NCBI RefSeq assembly: GCF_004801415.1
Contig: NZ_SSNX01000002.1
Location: 310,001 to 374,000, forward strand
Direction of reading: 5' to 3'
Source: Deinococcus sp. KSM4-11
Lineage (GTDB): Bacteria; Deinococcota; Deinococci; Deinococcales; Deinococcaceae
Length of the DNA: 64,000 nucleotides
Each line of letters begins with the position of its first letter. The first letter of the stretch is position 1. Below are positions 53,679 to 62,772 of the stretch, piece by piece. The notes beneath the pieces are model-generated. The model did no database searches. It was not told the origin of the DNA and saw only the letters and a program-made list of their open reading frames with translations. Position numbers and translations under genes: made by a program.

Positions 53679-55282
53679 TTCACGTCCAGAGCGAGCCAGA
53701 AGGCGCACTTGTGATCCGTGGTGAAGTTCGTGCTCTCACGTACGCTGGTCGGTGTGAACACCTGAACGTTCGCGTGGGCCGGGTCGAACACCTGCCAGGT
53801 GGTCGCCCCGCTGGCGTTCGGTGTTCCGGTCTTCACGAAGTTCGCCCAGGCCCCACTGAAGGCGTCTGAGAGCGCCCGCTGCGCGGGACTGAAGGCCCCG
53901 GAATCGGCGACCCCGGCCAGCGGCGTCTGGAAGGCATAGACGAGGCTGCTGCTGTGGTAGGAGCCCAGCCCCGGCAGATCGGAGGGAGATTTGATCACGC
54001 TCACGGCCTGTGGATCATTGAATTCATACGCGTAGAGCGGCACATACTTCGACAGGGCGTTATCTACCCGGATGGCCGGACAGCTGAACACGCCGTCGGT
54101 GAACATGGTCGCGAAGGCCAGCGCAGGCGTGCCATACCGCCGGAATGGGTACTGCAGCAAGACCCGCTGCGCGCGCGGGGTGCCGACCAGCAGGCCCGCA
54201 CTGGCCCAGTACTTCACCAGCGAGACGGGCGAACCGTCCGGAGAGGCCACCGGGACAAACAGGCGGCCCTCGTCATGGTTGGTCCCGGCCATGACCGGGA
54301 CTCGATTGAATTTGCCCTGCGCGAACGCGTCGTGCAGCGGCAGCGGCAGAAGGGGCGTGCCGTAGGTGGGCGACCATACGAGGTTGCTGATGGGACGCAG
54401 GCCGGGCACCTTCGTGGTGAGTACGCTGGCCACGTCTGCGCGGCGCAGGCAGGCGAGATCGTCACTGCGGCAGCCGAGCTTGTCGGCGTATTTCACGTTA
54501 CGGGCGGCCGCGTCCTTCTGCAGCACGGCGTTGCCGGGACTCGTGCACAGCCCGCTCTGAATGATGGCCTGCTGGAAGAGGCCGGCCGCCTGCGGGGAGG
54601 CCAGTTGCGCGCAGACGCTCATGCCGCCCGCCGATTCCCCGGCCACGGTCACGTGGGCTGGATCACCCCCAAACGCGACGATGTTTCGCTGAACCCACTT
54701 CAGGGCCGCCTGCTGATCCAGCAGTCCGTAGTTTCCCGACGCTCCCCCCTGGGCCTCCGCATCGAGGGCCGGGAGAGCCAGGAACCCCAGCGCCCCGAGC
54801 CGGTAATTCAGGGTGACCACCACGATGTCGTTCTTCTGGGCCAGGACGCTGGCGTCGTAACTGCTGCCCGCCCCGGCGACGAAGCTGCCGCCGTGCAGCC
54901 AGACCATGACGGGCCGCTTGCTTGCGGCGGTGCTTCCTTTGGGAGCGTACACGTTCAGGAACAGGCAATCCTCATTCCCGAGGATCTCGCCGGGCGTGCG
55001 GCCGGGCACGGGGAACAGGGCGATGACCACCTGCGGACAGATGTTGCCAGGCGTACGGGCGTCGCGCGGCGTCGTCCAGGTCGGCGCGGGCTGCGGGGCC
55101 TTCCAGCGGTTGGCCCCGGTGGGCGGCGCCGCATACGGAATGCCCATGAACTGCTGAAAAGTGCCGACTGAGCCGATCACAGGCCCCTGATCGGTGGGCA
55201 CGGTGACCGTCTGGGCGGAGGCGGCGGACAGGGTCAGGCTGGCGGCGATGAGGACATGACGTAGACCAGGGCTGAAATTCAT
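53675..55282 (-). CDS. Secreted type-B carboxylesterase
   Basis: This 535-aa protein has a GGAGG site and a signal peptide (LIAASLTLSAASA). It shows the type-B esterase (cholinesterase-like) blocks: GIPYAAPPTGANRWKAPQP, NEDCLFLNVYAPKG, the oxyanion loop WLHGGSFVAGAGS, LNYRLGALGF, and the nucleophile motif VAGESAGGMSV. The acid is the Glu in TNHDEGRLF and the histidine is in GLGSYHSSSLVYAF. It hydrolyses carboxylic esters in the envelope or outside the cell. The stop overlaps the META-domain gene, so the two form a small operon. Confidence 0.9.
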   Translation of the reverse strand: MNFSPGLRHVLIAASLTLSAASAQTVTVPTDQGPVIGSVGTFQQFMGIPYAAPPTGANRWKAPQPAPTWTTPRDARTPGNICPQVVIALFPVPGRTPGEILGNEDCLFLNVYAPKGSTAASKRPVMVWLHGGSFVAGAGSSYDASVLAQKNDIVVVTLNYRLGALGFLALPALDAEAQGGASGNYGLLDQQAALKWVQRNIVAFGGDPAHVTVAGESAGGMSVCAQLASPQAAGLFQQAIIQSGLCTSPGNAVLQKDAAARNVKYADKLGCRSDDLACLRRADVASVLTTKVPGLRPISNLVWSPTYGTPLLPLPLHDAFAQGKFNRVPVMAGTNHDEGRLFVPVASPDGSPVSLVKYWASAGLLVGTPRAQRVLLQYPFRRYGTPALAFATMFTDGVFSCPAIRVDNALSKYVPLYAYEFNDPQAVSVIKSPSDLPGLGSYHSSSLVYAFQTPLAGVADSGAFSPAQRALSDAFSGAWANFVKTGTPNASGATTWQVFDPAHANVQVFTPTSVRESTNFTTDHKCAFWLALDVK

Positions 55283-55616
55283 GGGAGCCTCCGTGTGATC
55301 GGCTTGGCGTCTCCGTCCAGCACGGCGACCTGACCATCAGGCCGCAGCCAAGGACAAGATTTAGTGACGTTGCCCACGATCTCAGTGAAGGGGTTCGCGC
55401 ATCGGTAACGGAGTGTCGCTGGTTGCGCCCGTCATGAGGTCTGTCACATCAAAATGCCCCCGCTCCCGGCACGAGCCCGTGCGGGAAAGGTCGACGGTAT
55501 CCGGCGGGCCGGTAGGCATCGTGTCGATCGTGGTTCCTTGACATCAACCAGAGTGAAATCCCTGGCGGATTCCCCGCTCCGAGTCGCTTTGCCATATATA
55601 GGGACACAATCCATAG
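55283..55616. other. Intergenic region
   Basis: About 330 bases upstream of the esterase gene; the promoter is expected here. No gene is supported. Confidence 0.3.
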
Positions 55617-56098
55617 TCAGGCTCCACCAGTCGTCGGCGCAGGGGACGGCCGGTCCACGACAGCGTTGGCCCACTCCTGATGTTGTTCCACCAGTCCCAG
55701 GTGCACAGCAGGTGACAGCACCACTTCCGTGGCGTGCGGCACGCTCCTGACCATCAACGCGGACGCCTCCGGCAGCGTAGCCTTGTCGCCACCACTCAAG
55801 CGGATACTGGGATGGTCGGGAGTACCGCCGTCGCGTCGTAGCGCAACATCGCCAGCATTCCACGCGCGAACACCGCCGGGTTGGCCCGTACCACCATGCG
55901 GATGATGAAGTCCAGTTGCTCGCGCGTCTCCCGTCCACCGAACTGAAACAGGTGAGTGCTGAGGTGCGCGCTACCATTCAGGTACGTCAACCAGACCAAC
56001 ATCCACACCAGGGGGGACAGGGCGATCGTGCATACACTGTCCACGACGCAATGTGACTTCAAATTGTTCGCGCGATCCAGCATCTCCACCGGATACAT
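55617..56098 (-). pseudogene. Alpha/beta hydrolase remnant
   Basis: Two minus-strand frames give the C-terminal part of an alpha/beta hydrolase: LVWMLVWLTYLNGSAHLSTHLFQFGGRETREQLDF, RANPAVFARGMLAMLRYDAT, VLPTIPVSA, then in the other frame GGDKATLPEASALMVRSVPHATEV and HLGLVEQHQEWANAV. The second frame has the place of the acid loop and the histidine (here PAVHLG, where families have PAGH-G). The nucleophile half upstream (to ~56.3 kb) is not readable without several corrections. It is a dead gene. Confidence 0.55.
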
Positions 56099-56611
56099 GT
56101 ACTGGAGCGGCAGTCACCAGTTGGACTTGATCGTCGCGATCCACGCTCACTCGGTAGCCAGGGTCTGCAGCAGGGCGTGGGCCTCGTCTACGGCGGTGAT
56201 GGCATCGAACTCTACGCAGGACGTGCCCGGCCCGTCGTGAGTGGTCACGTGGTACGGCTCCGTCCAGCGAGCGGGCATCAAGGCTGCAACTGGTCGAGAC
56301 CCGGCTTAACGTGAGAGCATGGACGGCGCGCCGCACGGCACGGTCACACCGCGTGATAGTGAGGTCGCGGTCGCCCTCGTCATGGTGCAGGGACGACGCT
56401 CCAGCCCCTTGGCTGTCCGGCTGAATGTCTTCGCAGCAGTTCGATGTGAATGCGCAGGCGGTCAAGACGGCCAGCCACCTGCCGGGCGTGGCCCGCGAAT
56501 CGATTGCCAAACTGACCTAGGCTGAACCACGGCCAACGCAACGCAGCCATTGCGATCGGCCGTCTCACCCCGCGTGGTGCCCTGAGAGAATGAACTTCAG
56601 AAGGAGTCCCT
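56099..56611. other. Degenerate region upstream of the DUF72 gene
   Basis: About 510 bases that probably include the unreadable 5' half of the decayed hydrolase (a stretch reads YHVTTHDGPGTSCVEFDAIT on the minus strand). No intact gene is supported. Confidence 0.3.
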
Positions 56612-57418
56612 ATGACGTCTGGTGTCTTCAGAATCGGGTGTGCGGGTTGGGGCGTGGCCAGCGGCAACGCTGCACACTTCGGAGGCGGCGGCAGTGTGTT
56701 GGAACGTTACAGCACGCGTTTTCCTGCTGTGGAGATCAATTCCTCCTTCAGCCGCCCTCACCAGCGCCGAACCTACGAACGGTGGGCGCACAGTGTCCCT
56801 CCGGGGTTTCGCTTCAGTGTCAAAGTCCCCAAAGCCGTTACCCATACGGCCCGGCTGCGCGAGAGCAGCGACCTCCTGCGTCCGTTTCTGGCCCAGGTGG
56901 AGGGCCTTGGGGCCACCCTGGGCTGCCTGCTCGTTCAGCTGCCTCCCAGCCTGGCCTTCGACGCAGCCGTCGCCTCAGCCTTCTTCGAGGAACTCCGGCA
57001 GCTCACATCGACTGCTGTGGCCTGCGAACCACGCCACTCTTCCTGGTTCACGCCACAGGTGGACGCCCTCCTCGCCGGATACCACGTCGGCCGAGTGGCG
57101 GCCGATCCAGCTGCCGTGCCGGACGCCGCCGAACCTGGCGGCTTCGCACAGACGGTGTATTACCGCTGGCATGGCTCACCGCGTACCTACTATTCACGCT
57201 ATGCGCGGGAGGCACTCCAGCGGCTGGCGCGGGCGATGCACGCTGCGCCCGCCGGACACGACCTGTGGGTGATTTTCGACAACACAGCCGCGGGCGCGGC
57301 GTTGGAGAATGCCTTCGAGCTCCAGGCCTTGCTGGACAGCGGGGGCTACGACCCCCTCCACGAGGAGCGCCGGCTACCCGAGGCGCCCGCATGGCTCGGC
57401 CGACAGGGTGAGGACTGA
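56612..57418 (+). CDS. DUF72 family protein
   Basis: This 268-aa protein has a good AAGGAG site. DUF72 marks are the N-terminal GCAGWG, the ERYSTRFPAVEINSSFSRPHQRRTYERWAHSVPPGFRFSVKVPKAVTH region, the PFLAQVEGLGATLGCLLVQLPPS helix-strand, CEPRHSSW, and YYRWHGSPRTYYSRYA. The fold is a TIM barrel related to xylose-isomerase-like enzymes; the reaction is not established. It is soluble and stands upstream of nagA but 270 bp away, so it is probably a separate unit. Confidence 0.88.
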   Translation: MTSGVFRIGCAGWGVASGNAAHFGGGGSVLERYSTRFPAVEINSSFSRPHQRRTYERWAHSVPPGFRFSVKVPKAVTHTARLRESSDLLRPFLAQVEGLGATLGCLLVQLPPSLAFDAAVASAFFEELRQLTSTAVACEPRHSSWFTPQVDALLAGYHVGRVAADPAAVPDAAEPGGFAQTVYYRWHGSPRTYYSRYAREALQRLARAMHAAPAGHDLWVIFDNTAAGAALENAFELQALLDSGGYDPLHEERRLPEAPAWLGRQGED

Positions 57419-57691
57419 TCCCAAGTAGCGGTGTGTCCAGTCTGCCATCAGTGTGTGTCGCACTGGGCGGTGGAGCGGAACCCTGGGAGTGTCCCGCCCC
57501 CTGCCGATGCTCCAGCCATCATCGTTCTGCTTGGAAGCAAGGTGCCTCAGCCGCACGCCACGGTGACGTCGCTGGTACGATCGGATAGAACGGCCCCTCA
57601 CTCCGCGCCCTGCAAGGTCGCGTTGTGGCGCCTCACGGGCGCTCGGCGCCCTGCCAGCGGCACCATTTCACCTACCTGACCGGAGGCAGTC

Positions 57692-58849
57692 ATGACGTCC
57701 TTTTGGATCAATAACGTGCGCATCGTCGCCGAGCAGGGCGTGATCGAACGAGGCGCCGTTCAGGTTGATGCTGGACGCGTCGCAGCACTCCTGAACGAAC
57801 CTGCGCCTCAGGCATCCGCCGAACCCACGGTGGATGGCCAGGGTCTGTGGTTGATTCCAGGGATGATCGACGTGCACATCCACGGCGCGAACGGCCGCGA
57901 CATGATGGACGGCACCACCACCAGCATCGAGGAGGTCTCCCGGGCCTGCGCCGCCACCGGCTGCACGTCGTTTCTCGTCACCTCGGTCAGCTCCACCCTC
58001 GATGACCTGCTCGCCATGATCGGGTGCGTCAAGGCCGTCGTCGGCCGGGAGCCGGGGGCCAGGATCGCTGGCATTCACGTGGAAGGCCCGTACCTCAACG
58101 TCAAGCGCAAAGGCATGCAGAACGAGGCCTACCTGAGGCATCCCAGCCGGGCAGAGATGGAGCAGGTGCTCACGCACGCAGGGCCACTCCTGAAACTGGT
58201 GACCCTGGCCCCCGAGTTGCCGGGGGGACGCGCGTTGATTGCCTGGCTGCGGGAGCGCGAAGTGGTCGTGGCCATTGCACATTCGGACGCGACCTATGAA
58301 GAAGCGCTGCTGGCCTTCCAGGACGGCGCGACCCACGTCACCCACTGTTTCAATGGCATGCGCCCCATCCACCACCGGGATCCCGGGCTGGTGGTCGCGG
58401 CGTTCGAGCAGCCGCAGGTGAGCCTGCAGGCCATCGTCGACAACGTGCACCTGCACCCGGCGATTGTCCGGTTGATGCACCGCCTTAAGGGCGCGCCGGG
58501 GATGGTGCTCATCACCGACGCCTTACAGGCGATGGGCCTGGGGGATGGCGACTACCGCTTCGGCGGGCACGCGGTGCGGGTGGAGGGTGGGGTGGCCCGC
58601 CTGGCGGACGGGACGCTGGCCTCCAGTACAGTGACGATGAATGAGGCGTTGAAAAACACCGTCCAGGCCGGCATTCCCTTCGTGGACGCCGTGATGATGG
58701 CCACATCGAGTCCCGCGACAGTGCTCGGGTTGCGGCGAAAGGGCAGAATAGCGGTAGGGGCAGACGCTGATCTGGTGCTGTTGGACGACGCGTACCAGGT
58801 GAGGTGGACGATGGTCGCTGGACACGTCGTCTTCGTGGCACAGCCCTAA
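57692..58849 (+). CDS. nagA: N-acetylglucosamine-6-phosphate deacetylase
   Basis: This 385-aa protein has a GGAGG site 9 nt before the ATG. It is an amidohydrolase with the metal motif DVHIHG (His62, His64), HVEGPYLNVKRKGMQNEAYL (metal-binding Glu), VAIAHSDATYEEA, THCFNGMRPIHHRDPG, VDNVHLHP and the catalytic Asp in LITDALQAMGL. It removes acetate from GlcNAc-6-phosphate, feeding the GlmS/NagB-type reactions. The SIS enzyme and ROK kinase at 21-23 kb would supply and use the same intermediates, so the two loci may work together. Its terminal SSPATVLGLRRKGRIAVGADADLVL is typical of the family. Confidence 0.92.
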   Translation: MTSFWINNVRIVAEQGVIERGAVQVDAGRVAALLNEPAPQASAEPTVDGQGLWLIPGMIDVHIHGANGRDMMDGTTTSIEEVSRACAATGCTSFLVTSVSSTLDDLLAMIGCVKAVVGREPGARIAGIHVEGPYLNVKRKGMQNEAYLRHPSRAEMEQVLTHAGPLLKLVTLAPELPGGRALIAWLREREVVVAIAHSDATYEEALLAFQDGATHVTHCFNGMRPIHHRDPGLVVAAFEQPQVSLQAIVDNVHLHPAIVRLMHRLKGAPGMVLITDALQAMGLGDGDYRFGGHAVRVEGGVARLADGTLASSTVTMNEALKNTVQAGIPFVDAVMMATSSPATVLGLRRKGRIAVGADADLVLLDDAYQVRWTMVAGHVVFVAQP

Positions 58850-58985
58850 CGGCGTTCAAGTGACGACGTCCAGGGTGAGGAACAATAAAACTCCAACTTA
58901 TGCAGGAATACAACGCAACTTCCCCACATTGGCGCACGGTTTTTGCTGGGCGCACGACCCTGTTGCGAACCGACCCAGAGAGCGG

Positions 58986-59067
58986 TGGGCCGCGATGCAA
59001 CTGGCGGCCTGAAATTCAAGCCACCGGTTAGACAACCCGGCCTCGCTAACGTTACGTTGCCAGAACC
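58986..59067 (+). mobile_element. End of an IS6-type element (remnant)
   Basis: A transposase tail RWAAMQLAA with TGA, a degenerate hairpin and the end TTGCCAGAACC at 59057-59067 match the right ends of copies 1 and 3. Nothing upstream is recognisable, so only the last ~80 bp survive. Confidence 0.5.
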
Positions 59068-59146
59068 CAGGAGCCCATGCCCGTACATTTGGAGACGTGC
59101 ATGGCCCCCCCACCGGAGTTCGCACCATCCATCACGAGGTAACCGC

Positions 59147-60121
59147 ATGCACGACCTGATTCAATCCACGCCCAGCGGAACGACCACTCGCGGGGTGCTC
59201 GACGCCCCTCTCACGCCCGCAACACGCCTGCCCTACACCGTTGTGCGCGGCGCGGAGGCTGGGCCGACCCTGCTGGTGACCGCAGGCGTTCATGGCGCAG
59301 AGTACGCCAGCATGGACGCGGCCTACCGGCTCGCCGACACGGATCCAGGCACCCTGCACGGCACGCTGGTGGTGCTGCCCATCGTCAATCCCAGCGCCTT
59401 CTGGCAGCGCAGCATCTACGTCAATCCCATCGACGGGCGTAACCTGAACCGCCTGTTTCCGGGTCGGATCCGGGGGACGTATGCGGAACAACTCGCCGCC
59501 TGGCTCCACGAGGAGTTCCTGTCACGCGCAGACGCCCTGATCGACCTGCACGGGGGGGATCTCGTGGAAGCCCTGGAGCCCTTCTCAATCTACACGCGTG
59601 GCCACGAGCCGTCACGGCAGCTGGCCCTCGCGGTCGGGCTGCCACACCTGATCGCCAGCGAGAGCCGCGGTATGACGTACGAGGTCACCCGAACGCACGG
59701 GATCCCTGCCGTCATCGCTGAGGCGAGCGGCCAGGGCCTGCGCGGCGCGTCGGAAGTCTCACTGCTGGTGGAGGGCGTGGGACACGCGATGCGGCACCTT
59801 GGCATGGTGCCGGGTGACCCCGAGCCGTCGACCGTCACCGAACACGACGCCCTGGCCTGGCTCACGGCGCCCGCCAGCGGCCTGTGGCATCCGGGTGTCG
59901 CGGCCGGCGACGTGGTCGTGCCGGGGCAGGAAGTCGGGACATTACGAGACATGACCGGACAGGAGCCCCGACCATTTCACGCCCCAGCGGGCGGGATCGT
60001 CCTGTTCATCGTGACCAGCCTCGCCATGAACGAGGGGGATCCCTTGATCGGCATCGGTGTTCCGGCCTCCCAAACCACCGAGACGCCTGCCGATGAAAAC
60101 GGCCAGGCCCCGGAGGCGTGA
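59147..60121 (+). CDS. Succinylglutamate desuccinylase/aspartoacylase-family zinc hydrolase
   Basis: The protein is 324 aa from the ATG at 59147, after a GAGGT site; the frame continues upstream only into IS debris. The zinc site of the M14-related AstE/AspA family is clear: GVHGAEYAS (His49, Glu52) and IDLHGGD (third ligand, about residue 137). IVNPSAFWQRSIYVNPIDGRNLNRLFPGR is the substrate-binding arginine block, and AVIAEASGQG the catalytic glutamate. A C-terminal beta-sandwich (SGLWHPGVAAGDVVVPGQ...) is typical. The family hydrolyses N-acyl-amino acids or related amides. The exact substrate is not evident. Confidence 0.87.
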   Translation: MHDLIQSTPSGTTTRGVLDAPLTPATRLPYTVVRGAEAGPTLLVTAGVHGAEYASMDAAYRLADTDPGTLHGTLVVLPIVNPSAFWQRSIYVNPIDGRNLNRLFPGRIRGTYAEQLAAWLHEEFLSRADALIDLHGGDLVEALEPFSIYTRGHEPSRQLALAVGLPHLIASESRGMTYEVTRTHGIPAVIAEASGQGLRGASEVSLLVEGVGHAMRHLGMVPGDPEPSTVTEHDALAWLTAPASGLWHPGVAAGDVVVPGQEVGTLRDMTGQEPRPFHAPAGGIVLFIVTSLAMNEGDPLIGIGVPASQTTETPADENGQAPEA

Positions 60122-60349
60122 GATCGCGCGGTGGAGCATGACGCGCCGGGCCCGACATGTGCGGAGCTGAAGGCATCGGTGCGGCGTGAGGTGAACTGCC
60201 GGCCATGACGAGAATGGCTTCAAGTGAAGCGCATGACGACGCTGTGTGCCGTTCTGGTCGCCGTGCCGCCGCTTGGTTCAGAGGGTCACTCGCCGCGCTG
60301 TGAAATACACCAGTGACTCGTCCCTGAAGGTTCGGTGCTCAGGTAGGTT
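60122..60349. other. Intergenic region
   Basis: No supported gene, RNA or repeat. The adjoining DUF3006-like remnant makes the whole gap between intact genes about 540 bp. Confidence 0.3.
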
Positions 60350-60540
60350 GTGGTCTACTCCGAAGGCCAGGTGGCCCTCGTGGAACCCATGGACGGCAAC
60401 AGTGTGGACGGGCCGCTCACAAACCTGCCCTGCGGCGTGCGGGAGGAGGATGTGGTGACCCTGAACGAGGCGGGTGGGAAGCTGCACATTGAGGTCGGCC
60501 GTGACGCGAACCGGACGCCTCGGAGGGTTCCCCAGGCCCG
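60350..60540 (+). pseudogene. DUF3006-like fragment
   Basis: From a GTG at 60350 the plus strand reads VYSEGQVALVEPMDGNSVDG, then PLTNLPCGVREEDVVTLNEA and GGKLHIEVGRDANRTP. This resembles the small DUF3006 proteins: a strand on 'Gly-x-x-Ala-Val-Val-Glu', a loop of the 'PxGxREGDVV' type, and a final charged segment. The first ~20 residues of the family are missing and the C-terminus runs on into unrelated sequence, so it is probably a broken copy. Confidence 0.35.
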
Positions 60541-60657
60541 GCACGGCGCGCGAGTTGCCGCGCCGAGGCGACCCAGAGCCAACAGCACTAGACTGGACGC
60601 ACGACGATTACGGTATTTGACCGCCCTCTGCCCAGTCAGCAACAAAGGAGGCCGTCC

Positions 60658-61218
60658 GTGCGCCAGCTGTACTGCGACCTGTTCATTACACTCGACGGCT
60701 TTGCCAAGGGCCAGCACTCCCCAGCTTTTTTTGGCCTGCTGGGCCCCGATCTCGAAACCTGGATCCAGGATGAAATGGCCCGGCCGCAGGACATCGTCAT
60801 GGGGCGGGTCACCTTCGAACTGATGGCCACCATGGCCGCCTCCGGTAGCGATCCCTCGTCGCAGCAGCTCACGGATCACGCGAAGGTCGTGTTCTCGGCA
60901 TCCCTGCCCGAACCCCTGGCGTGGCAGAACAGCCGGAGGATCGGCGGAGCGAACCTGTCGTCGGTCACGGCGCTGAAGGCCGAACCTGGCCCGGCCCTTC
61001 GCACGATCGGGAGCGTGTCCCTGGTACAGAGCCTGCTCGGCATGGGCGTCGTGGATCGGCTGCGGCTGATCGTCTTCCCGCTCGTGCTGGGGGACACGGG
61101 CCAGGAGCCCCTTTTTCGCGGCCTCCCGGACATGTCGCTCGACCTTCTCGACTCACGGCTCCTGGATGGTCGGCTCCAGGTGCTCGACTACCGTCCACAC
61201 CTCCTCCCCCGATCCTAG
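60658..61218 (+). CDS. RibD/dihydrofolate-reductase-like protein
   Basis: This 186-aa protein has a GTG start after a near-perfect AAAGGAGG site. The fold of the RibD C-terminal domain/DHFR is visible: LYCDLFITLDGFAKG, DIVMGRVTFELMA (NADP-binding side), KVVFSASLPE, GSVSLVQSLLGMGVVDRLRLIVFPLVLGDTG and the terminal RLLDGRLQVLDYRP. Such small proteins probably reduce a pterin or a related carbonyl with NADPH, but many have no known role. It may be cotranscribed with the next gene 75 bp downstream. Confidence 0.88.
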   Translation: MRQLYCDLFITLDGFAKGQHSPAFFGLLGPDLETWIQDEMARPQDIVMGRVTFELMATMAASGSDPSSQQLTDHAKVVFSASLPEPLAWQNSRRIGGANLSSVTALKAEPGPALRTIGSVSLVQSLLGMGVVDRLRLIVFPLVLGDTGQEPLFRGLPDMSLDLLDSRLLDGRLQVLDYRPHLLPRS

Positions 61219-61293
61219 AGGCACGGCCTGACCCGGTGGACAGACTCGCCTCCATTCACCTGTGGCCCGAACTATCCAACGCTGGAGGTCACC

Positions 61294-61785
61294 ATGGCAC
61301 CCACACCATCCTCCCAGAATGGCCCTGAACCGCAGGATGTCCCGAGCGGACGTTCCCCCACGCTTGAGCCGCTCGAGGCGCTGGTGGGCCAGTGGTTTGT
61401 GGCCATGACCCACGTGGCGCTTCCTGAAACGGTCTACGGGTACAAGACCTACGGGTGGCTGGAGGGTCGGCATTTTCTGATCGAGCGCGCCCACTTCGGC
61501 CATCCCGACGTCCCGGACAGCCTCGCCATCATCGGCGCCGACGCCTCGGGCGTGGGATTGTCTGCACGCTATTTCGACTCGCGTGGCGTGGAGCGGGAGC
61601 TCAAGATGACGCTGGGCGGGGGGAAGTGGACGATGTGGCGGGACGCCCCTGGGTTCTTTCAACGCTTCACAGGCACGTTTGGTGAGGACGGCACGACCAT
61701 AGACGTTGTGGGAGAGCTCTCGAAGGACGGGGTGACCTGGGCACCAGACTTCACGCATACCTATTCCAGGGGCAAAGCGGAGTGA
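61294..61785 (+). CDS. DUF1579-like protein
   Basis: The protein is 163 aa from the ATG after GGAGGT. LEALVGQWFVAMTHVALPETVYGYKTYGWLEGRHFLIERAHFGHPDVPDSLAIIGADASG followed by ARYFDSRGVERELKMTLGGGKWTMWRD is the calycin-like barrel found in DUF1579 and related small proteins. The function is unknown; some bind small molecules. It has no signal peptide. Confidence 0.8.
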   Translation: MAPTPSSQNGPEPQDVPSGRSPTLEPLEALVGQWFVAMTHVALPETVYGYKTYGWLEGRHFLIERAHFGHPDVPDSLAIIGADASGVGLSARYFDSRGVERELKMTLGGGKWTMWRDAPGFFQRFTGTFGEDGTTIDVVGELSKDGVTWAPDFTHTYSRGKAE

Positions 61786-62127
61786 TGGTGGCCAACGCAC
61801 CGACCAAGATCCGCCGCACCGCCTCCACGTGCGCTCCGCATGGTCGGCTCAGTTCCCAGCCCGCTACCGGCCAGCAGCCCATCGCCCGCCGTGCCGGTCG
61901 CTGAGCGACCGGCACGGCGGGCGGTGTTCGAGGCAGCGAGGAAGGTTCCGCATTCGCGTCTCGCTCCTTCCCGTGGTGAACGACCCGCTCCCCTGGCGAG
62001 ACACAGGGAACGTCCTAGCGGAACCTTGGATGCCATCGGATATCTGTTCTTTGCCCTGCCCTATTCGTTCCCCTTCATTGGGAGTGGAGCCTTTCTTCAC
62101 GTGAGACGGAACGTGTGGTGGCGCGCC
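61786..62127. other. Intergenic region
   Basis: About 350 bases. A 15-base direct repeat, GTGCCGGTCGCTGAGC or close variants, occurs at ~61891 with GCGACCGGCACGGCGGGCGG next to it, giving an inverted-repeat-rich patch (~61885-61922) that could be a terminator for the upstream genes. No gene is supported. Confidence 0.35.
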
Positions 62128-62133
62128 TACACT
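62128..62133 (+). promoter_or_regulatory. Leaderless-type -10 box
   Basis: TACACT ends 5 nt before the ATG at 62139; no ribosome site lies between. Confidence 0.4.
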
Positions 62134-62138
62134 CAGCC

Positions 62139-62357
62139 ATGGATGCAGCCGAGCTCGAGCACTGGCAGTCCTCCCTCCCCACCGACCGGGATGAATTGGG
62201 CGTCATGCTCGAACAGTTGCAGACCGACTGGATGGAGGCTCAGGCGGCGTTGATCCCCGCCGTCAAGCTGGGCAACGGCTACCTGATTCAGCAGGTCGTC
62301 ACAACGCTTGCCCAGCAGATCCAGATCATCGAGGCTGTGCTGGTTCATGCGGAGTGA
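62139..62357 (+). CDS. Small hypothetical helical protein
   Basis: The protein is 72 aa from the ATG at 62139, chosen because a -10 box sits directly before it; GTG and ATG codons eight residues upstream overlap that box. The sequence MDAAELEHWQSSLPTDRDELGVMLEQLQTDWMEAQAALIP...QIIEAVLVHAE is almost all helical and acidic. No family is recognised. A convergent small gene lies 18 bp beyond its stop. Confidence 0.6.
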   Translation: MDAAELEHWQSSLPTDRDELGVMLEQLQTDWMEAQAALIPAVKLGNGYLIQQVVTTLAQQIQIIEAVLVHAE

Positions 62358-62374
62358 CGTCCCGCAGAGGCAGC

Positions 62375-62641
62375 TCACCGTGGTGCAGGCATGTCCCTGA
62401 GCAGGTCGACGCCCTGGCCGACCCGCCGTGCCAGATCCCGGGCGACCGCCAGATGCCAGGGCCGTACCGGGCGGGTGACCAGGAAGGTGACCGTTTCGTT
62501 GACGATACGGCCGATCGACACGGGCTGCGCGGCGACGTAATGAATGAACGCGTGCAGGCGCTGGACATCATGGGCATTCAAGCTGCCATCGGTGGCACCT
62601 TGGTGAAAGGCGTCCAGCAGAGCGTAGGCCTGCCGATCCAT
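62375..62641 (-). CDS. Small hypothetical helical protein
   Basis: This 88-aa protein (MDRQAYALLDAFHQGATDGSLNAHDVQRLHAFIHYVAAQP..., ending DLARRVGQGVDLLRDMPAPR) is mostly helical. A TAAACT -10 box (62648-62653) lies 6 nt upstream of the ATG, again a leaderless arrangement. No family is recognised. It faces the 72-aa gene. Confidence 0.62.
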   Translation of the reverse strand: MDRQAYALLDAFHQGATDGSLNAHDVQRLHAFIHYVAAQPVSIGRIVNETVTFLVTRPVRPWHLAVARDLARRVGQGVDLLRDMPAPR

Positions 62642-62761
62642 ACGTGAAGTTTAATGGCAGATAAAGGGTGACACCGTGGTGCCCACTGCCCTGACCGATG
62701 TCGGGAGGAGGGCGAGTGAGTGGGTACACGCTAGGGCGTGTGCCCACGGCACGAGGGTCGG

Positions 62762-62767
62762 TACGCT
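62762..62767 (+). promoter_or_regulatory. Leaderless-type -10 box
   Basis: TACGCT ends 5 nt before the GTG at 62773, as in other genes of this window. Confidence 0.4.
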
Positions 62768-62772
62768 GAGGC

